DNA of 64,000 bases, from assembly GCA_940671915.1 (NCBI GenBank), contig CALNVZ010000174.1, positions 25,354,841 through 25,418,840 of the forward strand, read 5' to 3'. Below the pieces are notes generated by a model. It searched no databases. It was not told the DNA's origin and saw only the letters and a program-made list of their open reading frames with translations. This document shows, in pieces, positions 1 through 13,000 of this stretch; positions within the stretch are counted from its first letter, which is position 1, and each line of letters begins with the position of its first letter. Made by a program: the position numbers and the translations under genes. The DNA is from Paracentrotus lividus (Eukaryota > Echinodermata > Echinoidea > Camarodonta > Echinidae).

Positions 1-1405
1 ATGTGCATGGGTGGATGTTGATTCGCCAGGTGGGTTGTATGTAAATTGACGTATGGATAGTAGGTCTGGAGGTGATGTTGGTGCTTGATTGTGGAAGACA
101 TTTGTGATGTAAGTTGTGAGAGAACTTATGTGTGGATACGTTCTTTTGGAATTCCTTACACTAATGTGAATTCTCTATAAAGCGGGTTGTGTGTGTATTC
201 TATCTTGGTTTACAATATATGACCCCGTTTCGTCCGGACAAACAACCCGTCCGGACATACAACAACCGGGTATACTTGTTATTGAGCCGATATATTATTG
301 TAAGAGAGAAGGGTGTTTTCCTGCTTGTATTGTACCTGCTTGTCCCGGTACAACTGCAATAATCTTCAGAATTAAAGAAGGCATTGTAACTCAAAGAAGA
401 AGTCTATTAACTCTGGAAAGCAAAAAGTCAAAAAGAGCTGACAGACAAGGAGTGAGTGCCAAAATATCTTGAGCAGTCAAAAAAGAGAGCTGTAATGTAT
501 CAAAAGAGACGATTCCTGCCTTAGATGGGTCCAAGATGGATCCAAGACAGGTTTGGAAGTAGATATAATGCAATGTAGGTCCAGGTATGGTTTGGTTGGA
601 AGGGGCCTTTATAGGAAAAGTTTCAATGTAACTTCTGCCTTTGAAAAATAGTTGTTACAGGGGACTTGGTGTACCATACTCTGCTCATTTGTGCTTTAAT
701 TGCTGTTAGGTTGCTCATGGCACCCCCCCCCTCCCCCACCCATAATAATTGCCACTGAATAATATTATATGAAGTGTTTAGATATAGATTTTTTGCAGAT
801 GTACGTGTAGGCCTACCTTAATTAATTCTACAGGGTAAATGTAATTTGACTTTGAAAAATAAATGTAAGACGTTCCTCATTGAGAAAAATATTATGGTAC
901 CATCAGAAAAAAAACAAACCAATAGATATCAGTTTGAAGCTCCAAAATGTGGTATGCAGGGGAAACATTGTTTACCCACAGTATTACATTTACAGGTAAT
1001 AAATTAGCCAGCTTACCCTCCCATCTCTCAGTCTGTAGCTGTATGTCCTTGTCCTCGATAAGGTCATACATCAGTCCATCTCTTTTTCAAGACCCAATTT
1101 CATTTTACCCTGCTGTGTTTTTGAGAGGGTGCATCTGTGGATATGTACAGTGTAGGCCTACATTGTGCATGTCCTCTCTAGGACATACAATGTAGTTCCA
1201 AGCAACACATGTGTACATGTTTATTTGCAATAGATTGAAGCACAGACAGTGTTCGGGCACAGACATCAATAGGCCTCTCTATATTGGCAAACGTACATTT
1301 TGCCATCATGGTCTAATGTTATTTTCTACCATTTCAAATCATGTACACCCCGAAATTACAGAGAATTACATATAAGTCACAAATCAACAGACTACCTTAC
1401 ACCTG
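1..1405. other. Non-coding DNA, nothing recognised
   Basis: AT-rich sequence with a palindromic CCGGAC word pair near 230-260 and a poly-C run near 722-735. The open frames here, up to 93 codons, match nothing I know and lack exon-like signals. It could hold the first HIF exon, but I could not identify one. Confidence 0.5.
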
Positions 1406-2905
1406 TTGTATTAGAGGTGGGCTGTAAATGGGTCACGTTTCAGAACCAAGTTTGTGCTATCTTATCGTAAGCAGCTCATTGTCCTGATCGATATGCCACC
1501 AATTTGAAGAAAATCAGATAAAAATTGAGACAGTGCGGGCCAAAAAACGATTTTGAGGGGGCGTGGCCAAAAAATGCTGAGTCATCGCTTTTCAAAATTT
1601 GAAAAAGCTGTAATTCTTTTAATATTAAAAGGGCTATAAAGATGATTCTGGTGTCTATAATATGTATTTCAGCCTGATAAATCCAATGACAGGGTCCAAA
1701 TTGCAAGCAGGGGTGAAGAAAGTACTGAAAAGGGGGAATTATAGTTTTAACCCTTTAATTACCGTTAGGGTCTCTGAGGGCACCCCTAGACAAATTGTGT
1801 TGCTCAATCAAAACCACTGCGTTTTCAGTAATGTCGTTTCATGTCTCTTTTCTTTACATTCTTACGGATCTTTTGCCACCAAGTTCATTGAAATCGGACA
1901 TTCCACTAGAGAGTTACTTGACTTTTCGTGGTCAAAGGTCAAACCGCAATTTGAGATTTTTGTCATTTTGTGTACAAAACCAATGGCAAAGTCAGGTTTC
2001 CTATTTTACTCTATACATCACTGTTAAATCATTCTTTTGACTGCTTTTATTGTTCAATGAGAATAAAACTAAATCTAAATGAAGGCCTGAATTATTGAAA
2101 TTCCTAAAATAATGGAAAACATAGATATATACATGTAAGAATAAAAACAATAGAATACATAAGAAATTAATAAAAAAAAGAATTATTATGGTTGTAGACC
2201 TTCTGATACTTCAAATCATTATCTAAATCAATTTTAATTCTGAATGAATACTAGAACCAGTCTCAAGATGATTTACCTGTGATTTATAAAGTAAAATAGG
2301 AAAACTGACTTTGCCATTGGTTTTGTACACAAAAATGACAAAAATCTCAAATTGCGGTTTGACCTTTGACCACGAAAAGTCAAGTAACTCTCTCGTGGAA
2401 TGTCCGATTTCAATGAACTTGGTGGCAAAAGATCCGTAAGAATGTAAAGAAAAGAGACATGAAACGACATTACTGAAAACGCAGTGGTTTTGATTGAGCA
2501 ACACAATTTGTCTAGGGGTGCGATCAGAGACCCTAACGGTAATTAAAGGGTTAAAACTATAATTCCCCCTTTTCAGGACTTTCTTCACCCCTAATTGCAA
2601 TTTGGACCCTGTCATTGGATTTATCAGGCTGAAATACATATAACTAGACACCAGAATCATCTTTATAGCCCTTTTAATAAAATAATTACAGCTTTTTTAA
2701 ATTTTGAAAAACGATGACTCAGCATTTTTTGGCCACGCCCCCTCAAAATCGTTTTTTGGCCCGCACTGTCTCAATTTTTATCCGATTTTCTTAAAATTGG
2801 TGGCATGTCGATCAGGACAAAGAGCTGCTTAAAATAAGATAGCACAAACTTGGTTCTGGAACATGACCCTTATTTTACCCCTCTATAGCCCACCTCTAGT
2901 TGTAT
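1406..2905. repeat. Large foldback repeat: two ~620-base inverted arms
   Basis: Arm 1 (about 1406-2024) is repeated as reverse complement in arm 2 (about 2276-2905) at high identity with a ~250-base spacer. Both arms hold the words TTAGAGGTGGGCT, GGGCGTGGCCAAAAAATGCT, GACAAATTGTGTTGCTCAAT and TTTGACCTTTGACCACG (in one orientation or the other). Each arm carries the same open frame of roughly 110 codons, similar only because the DNA was duplicated. No transposase is visible. Confidence 0.85.
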
Positions 2906-3439
2906 CTCTAGATTAGTATATAGTTTGTCAGTTTTCGCATATTACATGTACCTTTGTCAAAACATTTCTAAACGTCTAAATGTGTGAGAGCACACATGAA
3001 CAAGCACGTTTAGGATCATCAAAATTCTATTTTTATTGCACACTACACGACATTTATAATATCTCTATTTTTCCAAAATGAAACAATGCTATTTGTTTGT
3101 TCTACCCATCCGAGTACAATACACTATTATTAAATCTAACATTATACGGATTTATCTGTCATAAACTACAGATACGTTGCAATGTTACTTCCATCCATGA
3201 ATTCTGGAATTGCGCTTACGTCAGCGAGCTTTCTATGGGTATGATAACTTATTCCTAGTAGTCGGCGTTCGAAGACGTTTCCTTCCATCAAATTACATCA
3301 TTACTGTAGAGCTATGAGGCTCTGGATGGTGTTGGATATATATAGGTAATGCTACCATAGCCTTACAGTTAGCAAGATCTCATGAGTGTAGTGTGTAAAC
3401 AATTCCCTGCATACCACTATTGTGAGCTTCAAACTCATA

Positions 3440-3593
3440 GGCCCGAATTCACAAACTTATATTCCGTTATCAGGTCTATAATCAATTGTAATTAAACTTA
3501 AACCGATATAGATCTATGGTCAAATTCTATTCACAACCACCACTGATAATTTAGACCATGACTAAAACTAAACCACGTTTGTGAATTCGGGCC
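3440..3593. mobile_element. 154-base MITE with 17-base perfect terminal inverted repeats
   Basis: Begins GGCCCGAATTCACAAAC and ends with its exact reverse complement GTTTGTGAATTCGGGCC. Inner words AAACTTAAACCG and ACTAAAACTAAACC are also inverted relatives, so the whole unit can fold. No coding potential. Confidence 0.8.
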
Positions 3594-3598
3594 AATAA

Positions 3599-5088
3599 GG
3601 CCATTCTTTGAAAAGTTAACCTTTTTGGGACAAAATCAAGGTTTTGCTTTTTATTTAAGCTGCATTATCATAATAGAGCAATGTCTGAAGTTTCATGAAC
3701 TAATGTTTTTTTTCATGATTTTTGCAATTGTTCATGCCCATTTGCATAATAATAAACATAAATGATAATTAGAAGGAAAAACGGTACATAAAATATCATC
3801 TTTTAACCCTGGAATGGATATGCTGACTTCCTTACTTGGATTACTGTCATTACATTATTATTTACCTCTATTCCTTTATATCTAACCCCAAAAATAATGT
3901 TGTTAAATTGATTGTATTAAGATAATCAACCCTGAAAAATTATATGCCCTCAAAATGTCACACACGTGCCAGAAAACAAAAAAGTTATGCCCCGCCTTAA
4001 CCGTGGCTCAGTATTATTATTTTTTTTCTCCAAAGCTGGATTAATGTACCTTGCATGTCACCAAATATGAATCCACGACAAGTTAATATGATTATTAATT
4101 AGCAAACAAATGGTCACACGTGACCCGCTGGGTGGGTGGTCATAAAAGTCTGATTATTTTCACTTTCATTGGCTGAATTAATTTATTTTAGCATTATTAT
4201 GCTCCAAAATGTTCTGCAATAATTTTGCGAAAAAAACAAAGAAAAACAAAAGTCGAAAAAACAAAGAAATACATAAGAAATTCATAAAACAATGAATACA
4301 TGATACCAAATTTTTTCAAAAATATGATTTAGGAATCCTATAAGGATTATGCAAACAAAAATTAGCATTCCAGAAGCTTTAGTTTGTCATTAGAACAAAA
4401 ATTACCTGACTTTATGCAATGCATAAATTAGCATAATTTTCAGCGCGGTCGCGCGATCAACATCCGAGATCTTATAGGGGGCATCATGGCCCCCCTCCCT
4501 CCCGCCCCACCCCCAGTCTTGACAGCTACCAAACAACTGCCCAGTGACTGATTAGGGTTGATTCGTAAAAGTATTACCACATATATAATATATAGTAATC
4601 GTTCAAAAAGTACATTTATTGCTATAAAGCATATATATTTATTTTTCTGTACAATTTGCCATAGGTCACACAATGACCCACTAAAATGTCACACACGTGA
4701 CCCGACGTCACGATAACAAATAATAATAAAGAAAGAAATTTCAGAGATGACTCCTATCCAGTGGTATTTATTGTTAGCAGGTCCATAATGTATGTCTCAC
4801 AGCAATAAGAACATTCATCACATTTTAAAACTCACAGGAATTTCAAAATGAAATTGAACTTTCAAATCATGCCGTTCTGTGAAGTCACACACGTGACCCA
4901 CTTCTTTTGACCTCTGACCTTGAACATGCATATTGTAAATATCAAAAAAATTTCAAAATGATAGCCAACATAATATGTTAGCATAATATAAACATGACAT
5001 CAGTATATCTTTAACATTGTTAGAGTTATAGCCAATCAAAGTCAAGATTTCGCATAATTTCGGTCACACACGTGACCAAGAATGGTCC
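3599..5088. mobile_element. Candidate 1.5 kb element with five GTCACACACGTGACC-type repeats
   Basis: Possible ends are GGCCATTCTTTG at 3599 and CCAAGAATGGTCC at 5076-5088, imperfect inverted repeats. Inside, GTCACACACGTGACC or a one- to two-base variant occurs at 3957, 4113, 4688, 4884 and 5063; each contains CACGTG. A piggyBac-type MITE fragment lies inside. Boundaries are tentative. Confidence 0.55.
4141..4564 (+). mobile_element. piggyBac-type MITE, 5'-truncated copy
   Basis: From about 4141 it tracks the element at 51981-52754: TTTCACTTTCATTGGCTG, AACAAAGAAATACATAAGAA, GCGCGGTCGCGCGATC, CATCATGGCCCC, CCCAGTCTTGACAGCTACC and a GACTGATTAGGGTTGA end. The left terminus of the family is missing. 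Confidence 0.7.
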
Positions 5089-6885
5089 ATACATTGTAAA
5101 TATTTTGTTTGTTTATTTTTGTGCTCCAGCTCAAACATCAAATGTTGGCAAGCGTACATTGTTACATTGTGCGCAATACAATGAATGGCTGTGCAATAAT
5201 CATACACACAAAATGTACATGTAGTAGGCCTGTAGTGTAGATGTACGTTGATTGTACAGGCCGCATGCCTATAAATAGATCTAGTCGATAGAAAATTGCA
5301 CCACCGACCCTTACCAAAGATACGTCATTGTTGTTAAAAAAATCACATAAAATCAATGTATCTGAACAGATTTTTTCAATTGTACATTGAAAGGGATCAT
5401 CAATGGTCCAAATGAGTCCATTTAGAGATCAGAAGTTGGTCCCATTGGGATTTTAGCAGAACTTTATTAGTTGCTCAAGGTACTCCCAAAGTGTTGCCAA
5501 TTTAAGTCTATTTAGTGTATTGTTTTACTGCAGCCCCTTTAACAGAAAAAAGAGCAGAAAAACCTCCCTTCATACTTTCACAAGATTATTAAGAAAAATA
5601 GATGACCAAGTAAAGCCCAAAGTTTGAAGAATGTCATTATAAACACTTTAGTTTTAATGATTTTGTCAAATCTCATTTCTAACACACGGGTCTATTGAGG
5701 TTTTTTTTATAGGTGTGGGCTTTACAATGCTTGTCCTATTATAAGACTTGATAGTGTCTTTCTCCTTTTGTGTCCTTTCATACATGTACAGAGTAACTTC
5801 CCTTTTAATAAATTCACTCAAAATCTAGAATTCAACTGTTACAAGTATTTTGACATTTTAGAAATATTGAAATATCATGAAAGCAATGTCCACTTTTTGC
5901 TTTGTATGACCAGTGCATACATGTAAATCAAATGATTTGACTCAGGACTAAGGTCCTATACTTTCTCACAAGCTAAAATCTCTATTGATAAAACTATTAG
6001 CTATAAAATATTGTAGGCATTGATCATGAGCAAACATAAATGGAAAAAAAAGTCTTTTGAACCTACATGTAGACCTACATGTATATAGCATTTTACAATT
6101 AAAATGACCCATCATTGCAGTGCTTCTGTTCAACTTCAAGCCTAGATTATGTACTTTCAATTTTGTATTTTTTTCATCAGATCTGTTATGTGCTTTCAAT
6201 AACTTTAAATCAAATTACAGTTTGTATTGTTACAATGTAGCAATGTGCTCTTTTTACAGTATTTAATAATTTTGGGTAAAAACCTGCCTATTTCTTTTCT
6301 TTAGCAAAGTACAAAGTACATAAATCACAAATTGATCTGTTCCTGTTGTATTGCTACATGTTTCATACAGACTGTTGAATGAAGTTTAATTGACCTTTGA
6401 TCGCTATTTCATCAGACAATGATGATCGAGACATTATGGAAAAAACATATGCGCCCAGTCTAAGTTGTGCATTTGTAAGCATTCTATTATAAAGTCTGAT
6501 ATTCTTTTAATGCACATTGTAATTCTTCATATTAAAATGACATTTAATCTTTGTAATGATTTATGATGATAGACATGGTACTATCACCCCCCCCCCCCCT
6601 ACTTTAAAAAAAAATGAAAAAATAAGATAAATATCCCGTTGCATTTGGGAATCACTGAGCTGATTTTACTGGGGATGGAGAATTATCCCAAAGAAACAAC
6701 AAACAAACAAAAAACAACTGTAACAAATTGACAACACCATCACAAATACCCCGAAAACCAAAAAGTATTTTTTTTTTGTTTTTTTGTTGGCCGTACTAGT
6801 GCATGTATGTTATACATACATTTGTACATTTGTTAATTGATAATTATTGATTTGATAATGAATGGTCTTCCATGTAATATTTCAG
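5089..6885. other. Non-coding DNA upstream of the bHLH exon
   Basis: AT-rich sequence with many TACATGTA words and a poly-C run at about 6587-6599. No conserved exon was recognised. Probably intron, since the bHLH exon at 6886 is preceded by a splice acceptor. Confidence 0.5.
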
Positions 6886-7073
6886 GAACTCGGAGAAGAG
6901 GAAAGAGAAGTCACGAAATGCAGCGCGATCACGGAGAGGGAAAGAAACAGAAATATTTTATGAGCTGGCTCATACATTACCTCTACCACACAATGCATGT
7001 GCCCAGCTAGATAAAGCAGGCATCATGAGACTCATTCTCAGCTATCTCAAAGTTGGAAAAGTGCTTCCAAAAG
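6886..7073 (+). CDS. HIF1A: HIF-alpha visible exon 1: bHLH domain
   Basis: Preceded by a TTTCAG-type acceptor and followed by GTAAGA. The first base completes a codon from an upstream exon; the exon ends with one base of the next codon. It reads [18 protein letters not shown], the basic DNA-contact region of HIF-alpha, then helix 1 ([13 protein letters not shown]), loop and helix 2 ([19 protein letters not shown]). No ATG can serve as start before the basic region in this exon, so a short upstream exon must supply the N terminus, as in vertebrate HIF1A. Confidence 0.97.
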
Positions 7074-10000
7074 GTAAGAAAAATGAAATTAAAAAATTAA
7101 TGCATTCTGATGTAGGCCCAGTACTCATTGACCCCCCAAATTCAAATTTTGGATCCCCCGAATTATATGACATTTATTAATAGTAGGAGTTTGAAAAGCT
7201 TCATCCAAACTTGTTTTGAAAAAAAAGAAGAAACTTGGAGGGGCACACTGGAACTTTATATGTAATGTAAATTCATAGATTAACAAGTACACAATGTGCC
7301 AATTGATCTACAGTATTTACAGTATTTGTTTCCTTGAGTTGTTTATAAACAAGATGAAGACTACCATACGAACAAGAATCATCAATTATCAGAAATTTAC
7401 AATGTAATGGAATAGTCATTGCTGTGGAGTATCTCAATCAGAATATTTATACATAAAGTTCATTCCATTATCAAGTTTTGATAAAAATTTGTTTTTTAAG
7501 TTTAGATTTGATTTGTTGTAAAAAATAATATGCAAATTATAAAAAAAATAATGTACACATGTAATTTTACTTGTGATAACTTTTCTCATTTGTATTGCAT
7601 TTAAGTGTTAAAAATTCTCTTTCATGATTTTATAGTATTACATGTATGTATGTGCATTGTGCTTTTAACTTTCAAGCAGTCCTTTTACCAAAAAAAAAAA
7701 AAAGGTGAAAAAAAAACCCCCAGGTATGAATTTATGTGAAGCAATATGAAGTTTTTCATACATTCCCTTGCAGAAATCAAGGTGGAGGAGAAAGAAGAGA
7801 ATAAAGCAATGGCGATAGAACAGATTATTGATTCTCACTACCAGAAGGCCTTAGATGGATTCCTACTAGTCTTATCTCAAGAAGGCGATATGATCTACAT
7901 CTCAGAAAATGTCTCCAAACACATCGGTATCAATCAGGTGAGGCATTCTTTGTAGTATCAGGAAAGTCGTCTTCCCTACTGATTGATCACTTTCCATATT
8001 TTCATAATTTTGGACTATATACGTATGTAGTTGAGGATATTTGAGAGTAGATAATTTTTATGATTTTAGGATGATTTTGTTTAAAAGAAGTGGAAATTTT
8101 TGTGATTAGTGACCTGCAATACTAAAAAATTAAGAAATTAAAAAAATCCACCACAAAAATAACCTCCATAACAATATTATGTGCATACATGTGGAAAGAG
8201 GATGAAAACTACATGTACATGGAGGCCTGTGTAGTTTTCATTTCATTTGAACTTAAATACTCTGGGCTACATGTACATTGTACATACAATACTATTGAAT
8301 TATTATCAGTCATAATCATAAATATATTAACATCTTATTGTATTTTGACCCTCTTTGTTTAAGAGAATCAAAGGTTGTGCTACGTATAAATTGTAGGTAG
8401 ATGTACATGCACGTGTATCTAGGCATTATTTCTATATATCATAGATTCATTTACATGTACATGTATGGGCAGTTGAAAGCATAAAGGACAGACAGGGGAG
8501 ACAAATGGTTGAAGTACATGATGGTTAAGTGTCTACTTAACCCTATTCTGACTGGTGGGGGGGGGGGTCAATTTGACCCCCCTGTACAAAATCCTTGACT
8601 GCCGCGCAACCGCTGCAAATCGCAACCCGGCGCTCTATGACATTTTTCTTTCAAGTGTCCCGCAACTTTTGACACCAAGTTAAAGGGGAATCCAACCCAA
8701 GGAGAGAATCAACCTAATACAGGAAAGAGGAAAATGAGAGGAGCAATCTAAAAAAAAAGTTTCATCAAAATCGGTTATAAAATAAGAGAGTTATGGAAGT
8801 TTGAAAAGTCTAGTTGTTCCGTCTTTGGGGATCCTCAAATTGGCATCATCGGCTTCAAAATGGCCGATCTTATGGACAACTCTCCATTCATTTTGTACAC
8901 AAATTTTCAGATTTTCCCCATTTTCTTTTGAAATATATCTTACCTCCTTCTGAGCTCAACATATGTTGTGTGAAACATATTTTGAGCTCAGAAGTAAAGA
9001 AGACATACCATCATCAATAATTTACACTAGGCGTGATTAGGAAAGTCTGAAGACAATATCTGTTTGACATGGAATAGAGTGAACAGAGATGGACAGTTTG
9101 GTTTAAATATAAAAACAAAACATTTTCTGAAAGATTTTATATTTTTTGATAATAAATGCAGTCTTGGATCCAGGCACAGTTTATATAGTAGATTGTATGG
9201 ACCGTGCACAATCTATTTTTGAGAACGAATCCTGGATACGCACCTGAAACATTTAAACAAAGAAATTTTGTTTAATGATTATTTAATAACATATTTTTGT
9301 TTTTGAAAAAAAAATTTTTTTCCATTTTCATCTGAATACGTAGAAAATTAAATTAGACTCTCTTAAAATGCATTTTGAACTTTAATTAAATCACTGCTAT
9401 TAAATGAATTTCTGGTACACATAAAGAGTGTCACCGTGGCATCTATCTATCTGAAAAATGAATGAACTGTGCTGTTAAATAAACTTAAATTGTCGCTGTT
9501 GTTCCTATAACACAGGTGGACTTAATGGGCCAGAGCGTCTACGACTACGCCCACCCATGTGACCACGATGAGATCCGAGAACAGTTGTCCGATCGGCCTG
9601 GCCAGACGCTGACCGCCCTCCCATCTGTCAAGCGCAAACACCACAGCTTCCTTATGAGGGTCAAATGTACACTCACCCCAAAGGGAAAGATCGTTAACCT
9701 CAAAGCAGCCTCTTATAAGGTATGGCCCTAATCAGACCCGTAATAATGGCTGTAGACTGATAATGAACCATAATGTGTGATATAGAGATTATACCAATGG
9801 CCAAAATTTTCAGTATTGATGTTGCGACTTGAATAGAGGATGAAGTATCCAGAGAATTTGTCCATGATTTATAGGTGGAGATACAGCATTCACAGTACCA
9901 GCATCTAAAATTAAATAATCTACTCTTGACCATCACAAAGATTGAAAAAATAAGTTTTGGCTGAACATTGTGTGCAGTCCCATACATGAAATTCTGTGTG

Positions 10001-13000
10001 CACTGCATGTGAATGTCAGTAGATTTATTTTGATTTTTTTTTTACTAATTTGGTAATTCCAAACCTTACGACATAAAATAATTCTTTGGAACATTGTGAT
10101 ATACCTTTCACAATCATTTTATCTTCAAGAATAGAATATCTGACCAGACCTTGAATTTATCTTTAAAGGGGCAAGTGTAAAATGGTAAGGATCATCAGTG
10201 CCTACTTCCTCCTGTCAGTGCCAAGGACTTTGCTTATAATGACTTTGCTAGTTATTCCAAAAATATTTCCTTATTGATTTTCCTGTCCATTTCTGTCATG
10301 CATCTCTTTCTCTTTCCTACAGGCTGTCCACTGTCAAGGCCACATGAAGCTCTCCCTTTCAGACACCTCAGTACTGGGGTACAGGATGCCCCCTTCACCC
10401 TGCCTGGTCCTCATTGCTAGCCCCATACCACACCCCTCCAACATTGAGGTTCCACTGGACTGCAGTGCATTTCTTACCAGACATAGCATGGACATGAAGT
10501 TTACCTACTGTGATGAGAGGTGACTAATCTGGAAGATGTTTCACCATTTCGTCGTAAAGTTATTAACAACTTTAAGAACAATTGGTGCCATACTAATTAC
10601 ATTCTCAATCATTTTGCACAAGAGGTGGTCACTAGTTGTTTGTAAAATCCTGCGTAACTTTATGACGGCTTGGTGGAATACCTTCTTGTCTAATCATGCA
10701 TTGTTCCTGACAAGGACTAGACAATTATTAATAGATGGGAAGGGGTTGTGGAAGGTTGTTTGCTGATAAATGTTTATGACATGTTTCCAACCAGCAAAAA
10801 GGGAACTACCACAACAAAACACTAACAAATTTATGAGAACAAGCAGGGATGGGACAACCTAAACCTCTTTTTCAATAGGCCAATATACTTGAAATAATTG
10901 TACATGAAAGTTGGGAGATATCAATTTTGTTTTTTGTTTGAATTTTACTCTGTGATTCAGCATAAATTTTGGTAAATGGGAAGGGGAAATTTCACAATAC
11001 CATTCCATGTTGTGTTGTTTTTATGCCTCCGCCACCGAAGGTGGTGCCGGAGGCATTATGTTTTCGGGTTGTCCGTCCGTCCGTCCGTCCGTCCGTCCGT
11101 CCTACATCCATTATACCATTGACATCTTGACGATATTGACCCAACTATTAAATGGATACATCAGAATTATTTTCCAACTCAGAAGGGAGGTAATGATGTA
11201 ATTAAAGGTATTAAACAATGATTAATTATCTGTCAAAGTCCTCAGAAATTGCAAAACGAGCATTTACAAAAATAACCACAAGTGACCTTGATTTCCTTGA
11301 CCTCAAAAATCTAATCAGTCATCTTCCCCCACCACATGACCGCACAAGTTGAGATTGATCCAATAAAACGGTTTCAGAATTACACAAAACGGCCATTTTT
11401 CTATGATACCAATTGACGTCTGTGACTCCTTTGACCTTGACTTTAACATGACTCAAAGTAAATAGAAACTGACATATGTCCGTACAATATGCACACATGT
11501 AGCCAAAAGATTTGATGTTCAATCCATTCAAACTGTTCTTAAAGTTAATCGCACACCAAGAAAGCCATTGTTCCGTACACAATACTGTCCTCTGTGGCCT
11601 TGAACATTTGACCTCATAGTACCCCTAATTCTCGAATCAGTTATTAGTCCCGTACCCATATGCATCAACTGATCCAAGTCTTAGATCAATGACTCCGTCA
11701 CACGTTTTAAGTTATATGTCGAGACTACATACCAAATTTCATGTATAACAATGCAATTCCTGTGACCTTGCTACCTTCATGGACCGCCAAAATTCTAATC
11801 AGTCATGCCCTACCATAGGCCATTAACCAAGTTTGATTACCCCCTCAACAGTTTTTTCATTTTTAAGTATGCGCGAAGAACCGAACCATTCATCCTACCA
11901 TTGTCATAACATAATACATCTGTGACCTTTGACCTTTGAACCTCATGACCCTACAAATCTAAATCAGTTCATGCCCTCGCCATAGCACCATTACCCCAAG
12001 TTTGAATTACCCCTCTCAAACGGTTTTTAAGATAGAGGAAGATCCTCTTCCGTGAGGACGCCACCCTAAGCATTAATGAGCGAATGTAAGTATACAAACA
12101 TGAGGTACCACAACAGACCGCCAATGAAAGCAACCATCTCAAAAATATCAAGCAAAAATAACTAGATCCTGACATTACAGCAGGTGTTGACGAATATCAC
12201 CCAATCATGTTATGATTTAGGAGTCAATATATAACTTTTTATCAGCAAAAAGCCAACAAAAAAAGTGACAGCAAGTGTACTAAGAGAAAATAGTAGGTAA
12301 CTTTAAAGCACACATAGTCACATTATTTGCAAATATCCTGCTGTATAAGGAAAACATGTTTATTCGGACACCTATTATCATTCTAAGGAGATGTTAAGCT
12401 TGTTAAGATCATAAAGACAAGTGTATCTTATCTCTGTGAAATGTTTATCGAGAATAATACTTTATATCTATAAATCACTATAACATATATATGAACTGTT
12501 ATGGGAAAGTCCGCAACTTAATATCTTTACATCAGTTGACAACGAATTCGAGCACTGACAAAAGTTAGATGAGAATGTTAATGAGAATTGTAGGATTTGT
12601 TGCTGCTGTGTAGAGATAGTTGACTGTGGTCTGTAGCACATATTAACCTCCGTTCTTAGCCAGGGAAATTCTTGTATCTCCCCCAATGTAGACGTTCTGC
12701 AACTCCTTGGCTACAACTGGAATCAGATAACAGAAATGACAAGAGAAAGGAAAGAAGAGACCAGAGATGAGATTGAGAGATACACAAGATCAGTTCTAAT
12801 GACAAATCTTATAGTCTATCAAGATGATTGCAATCCTGACCCGGTTTCGCCAATTTAAGTCTATCAACATGAGAATCAAACTCTGGAATATTCATATCAC
12901 TATGCAAACTACACTGGGAGGAAAATACACTTTAGACATAGAGTTTACTAAAAAGTTGACAAAAACTTGTTCGTTATTTGCAATGAACTTCCATGGCTCT

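Noticed and set aside
1662..2660. Paired 121 and 145 codon frames as a real gene pair
   Set aside because: They are the same DNA in two inverted arms, with frameshift between arms near the 3' end and no known domain; repeat origin explains the similarity.
3196..3240. ATG-bearing first exon for HIF (ATGAATTCTGG... before GTATGA)
   Set aside because: No similarity to HIF N termini and no way to test phase or expression from sequence alone.
3924..4563. Full-length piggyBac MITE with AATCAACCCT...AGGGTTGATT ends
   Set aside because: Homology to the family begins only near 4141 and two CACGTG phrases of the host element lie between 3924 and 4141, so the left 10-base match is probably chance.
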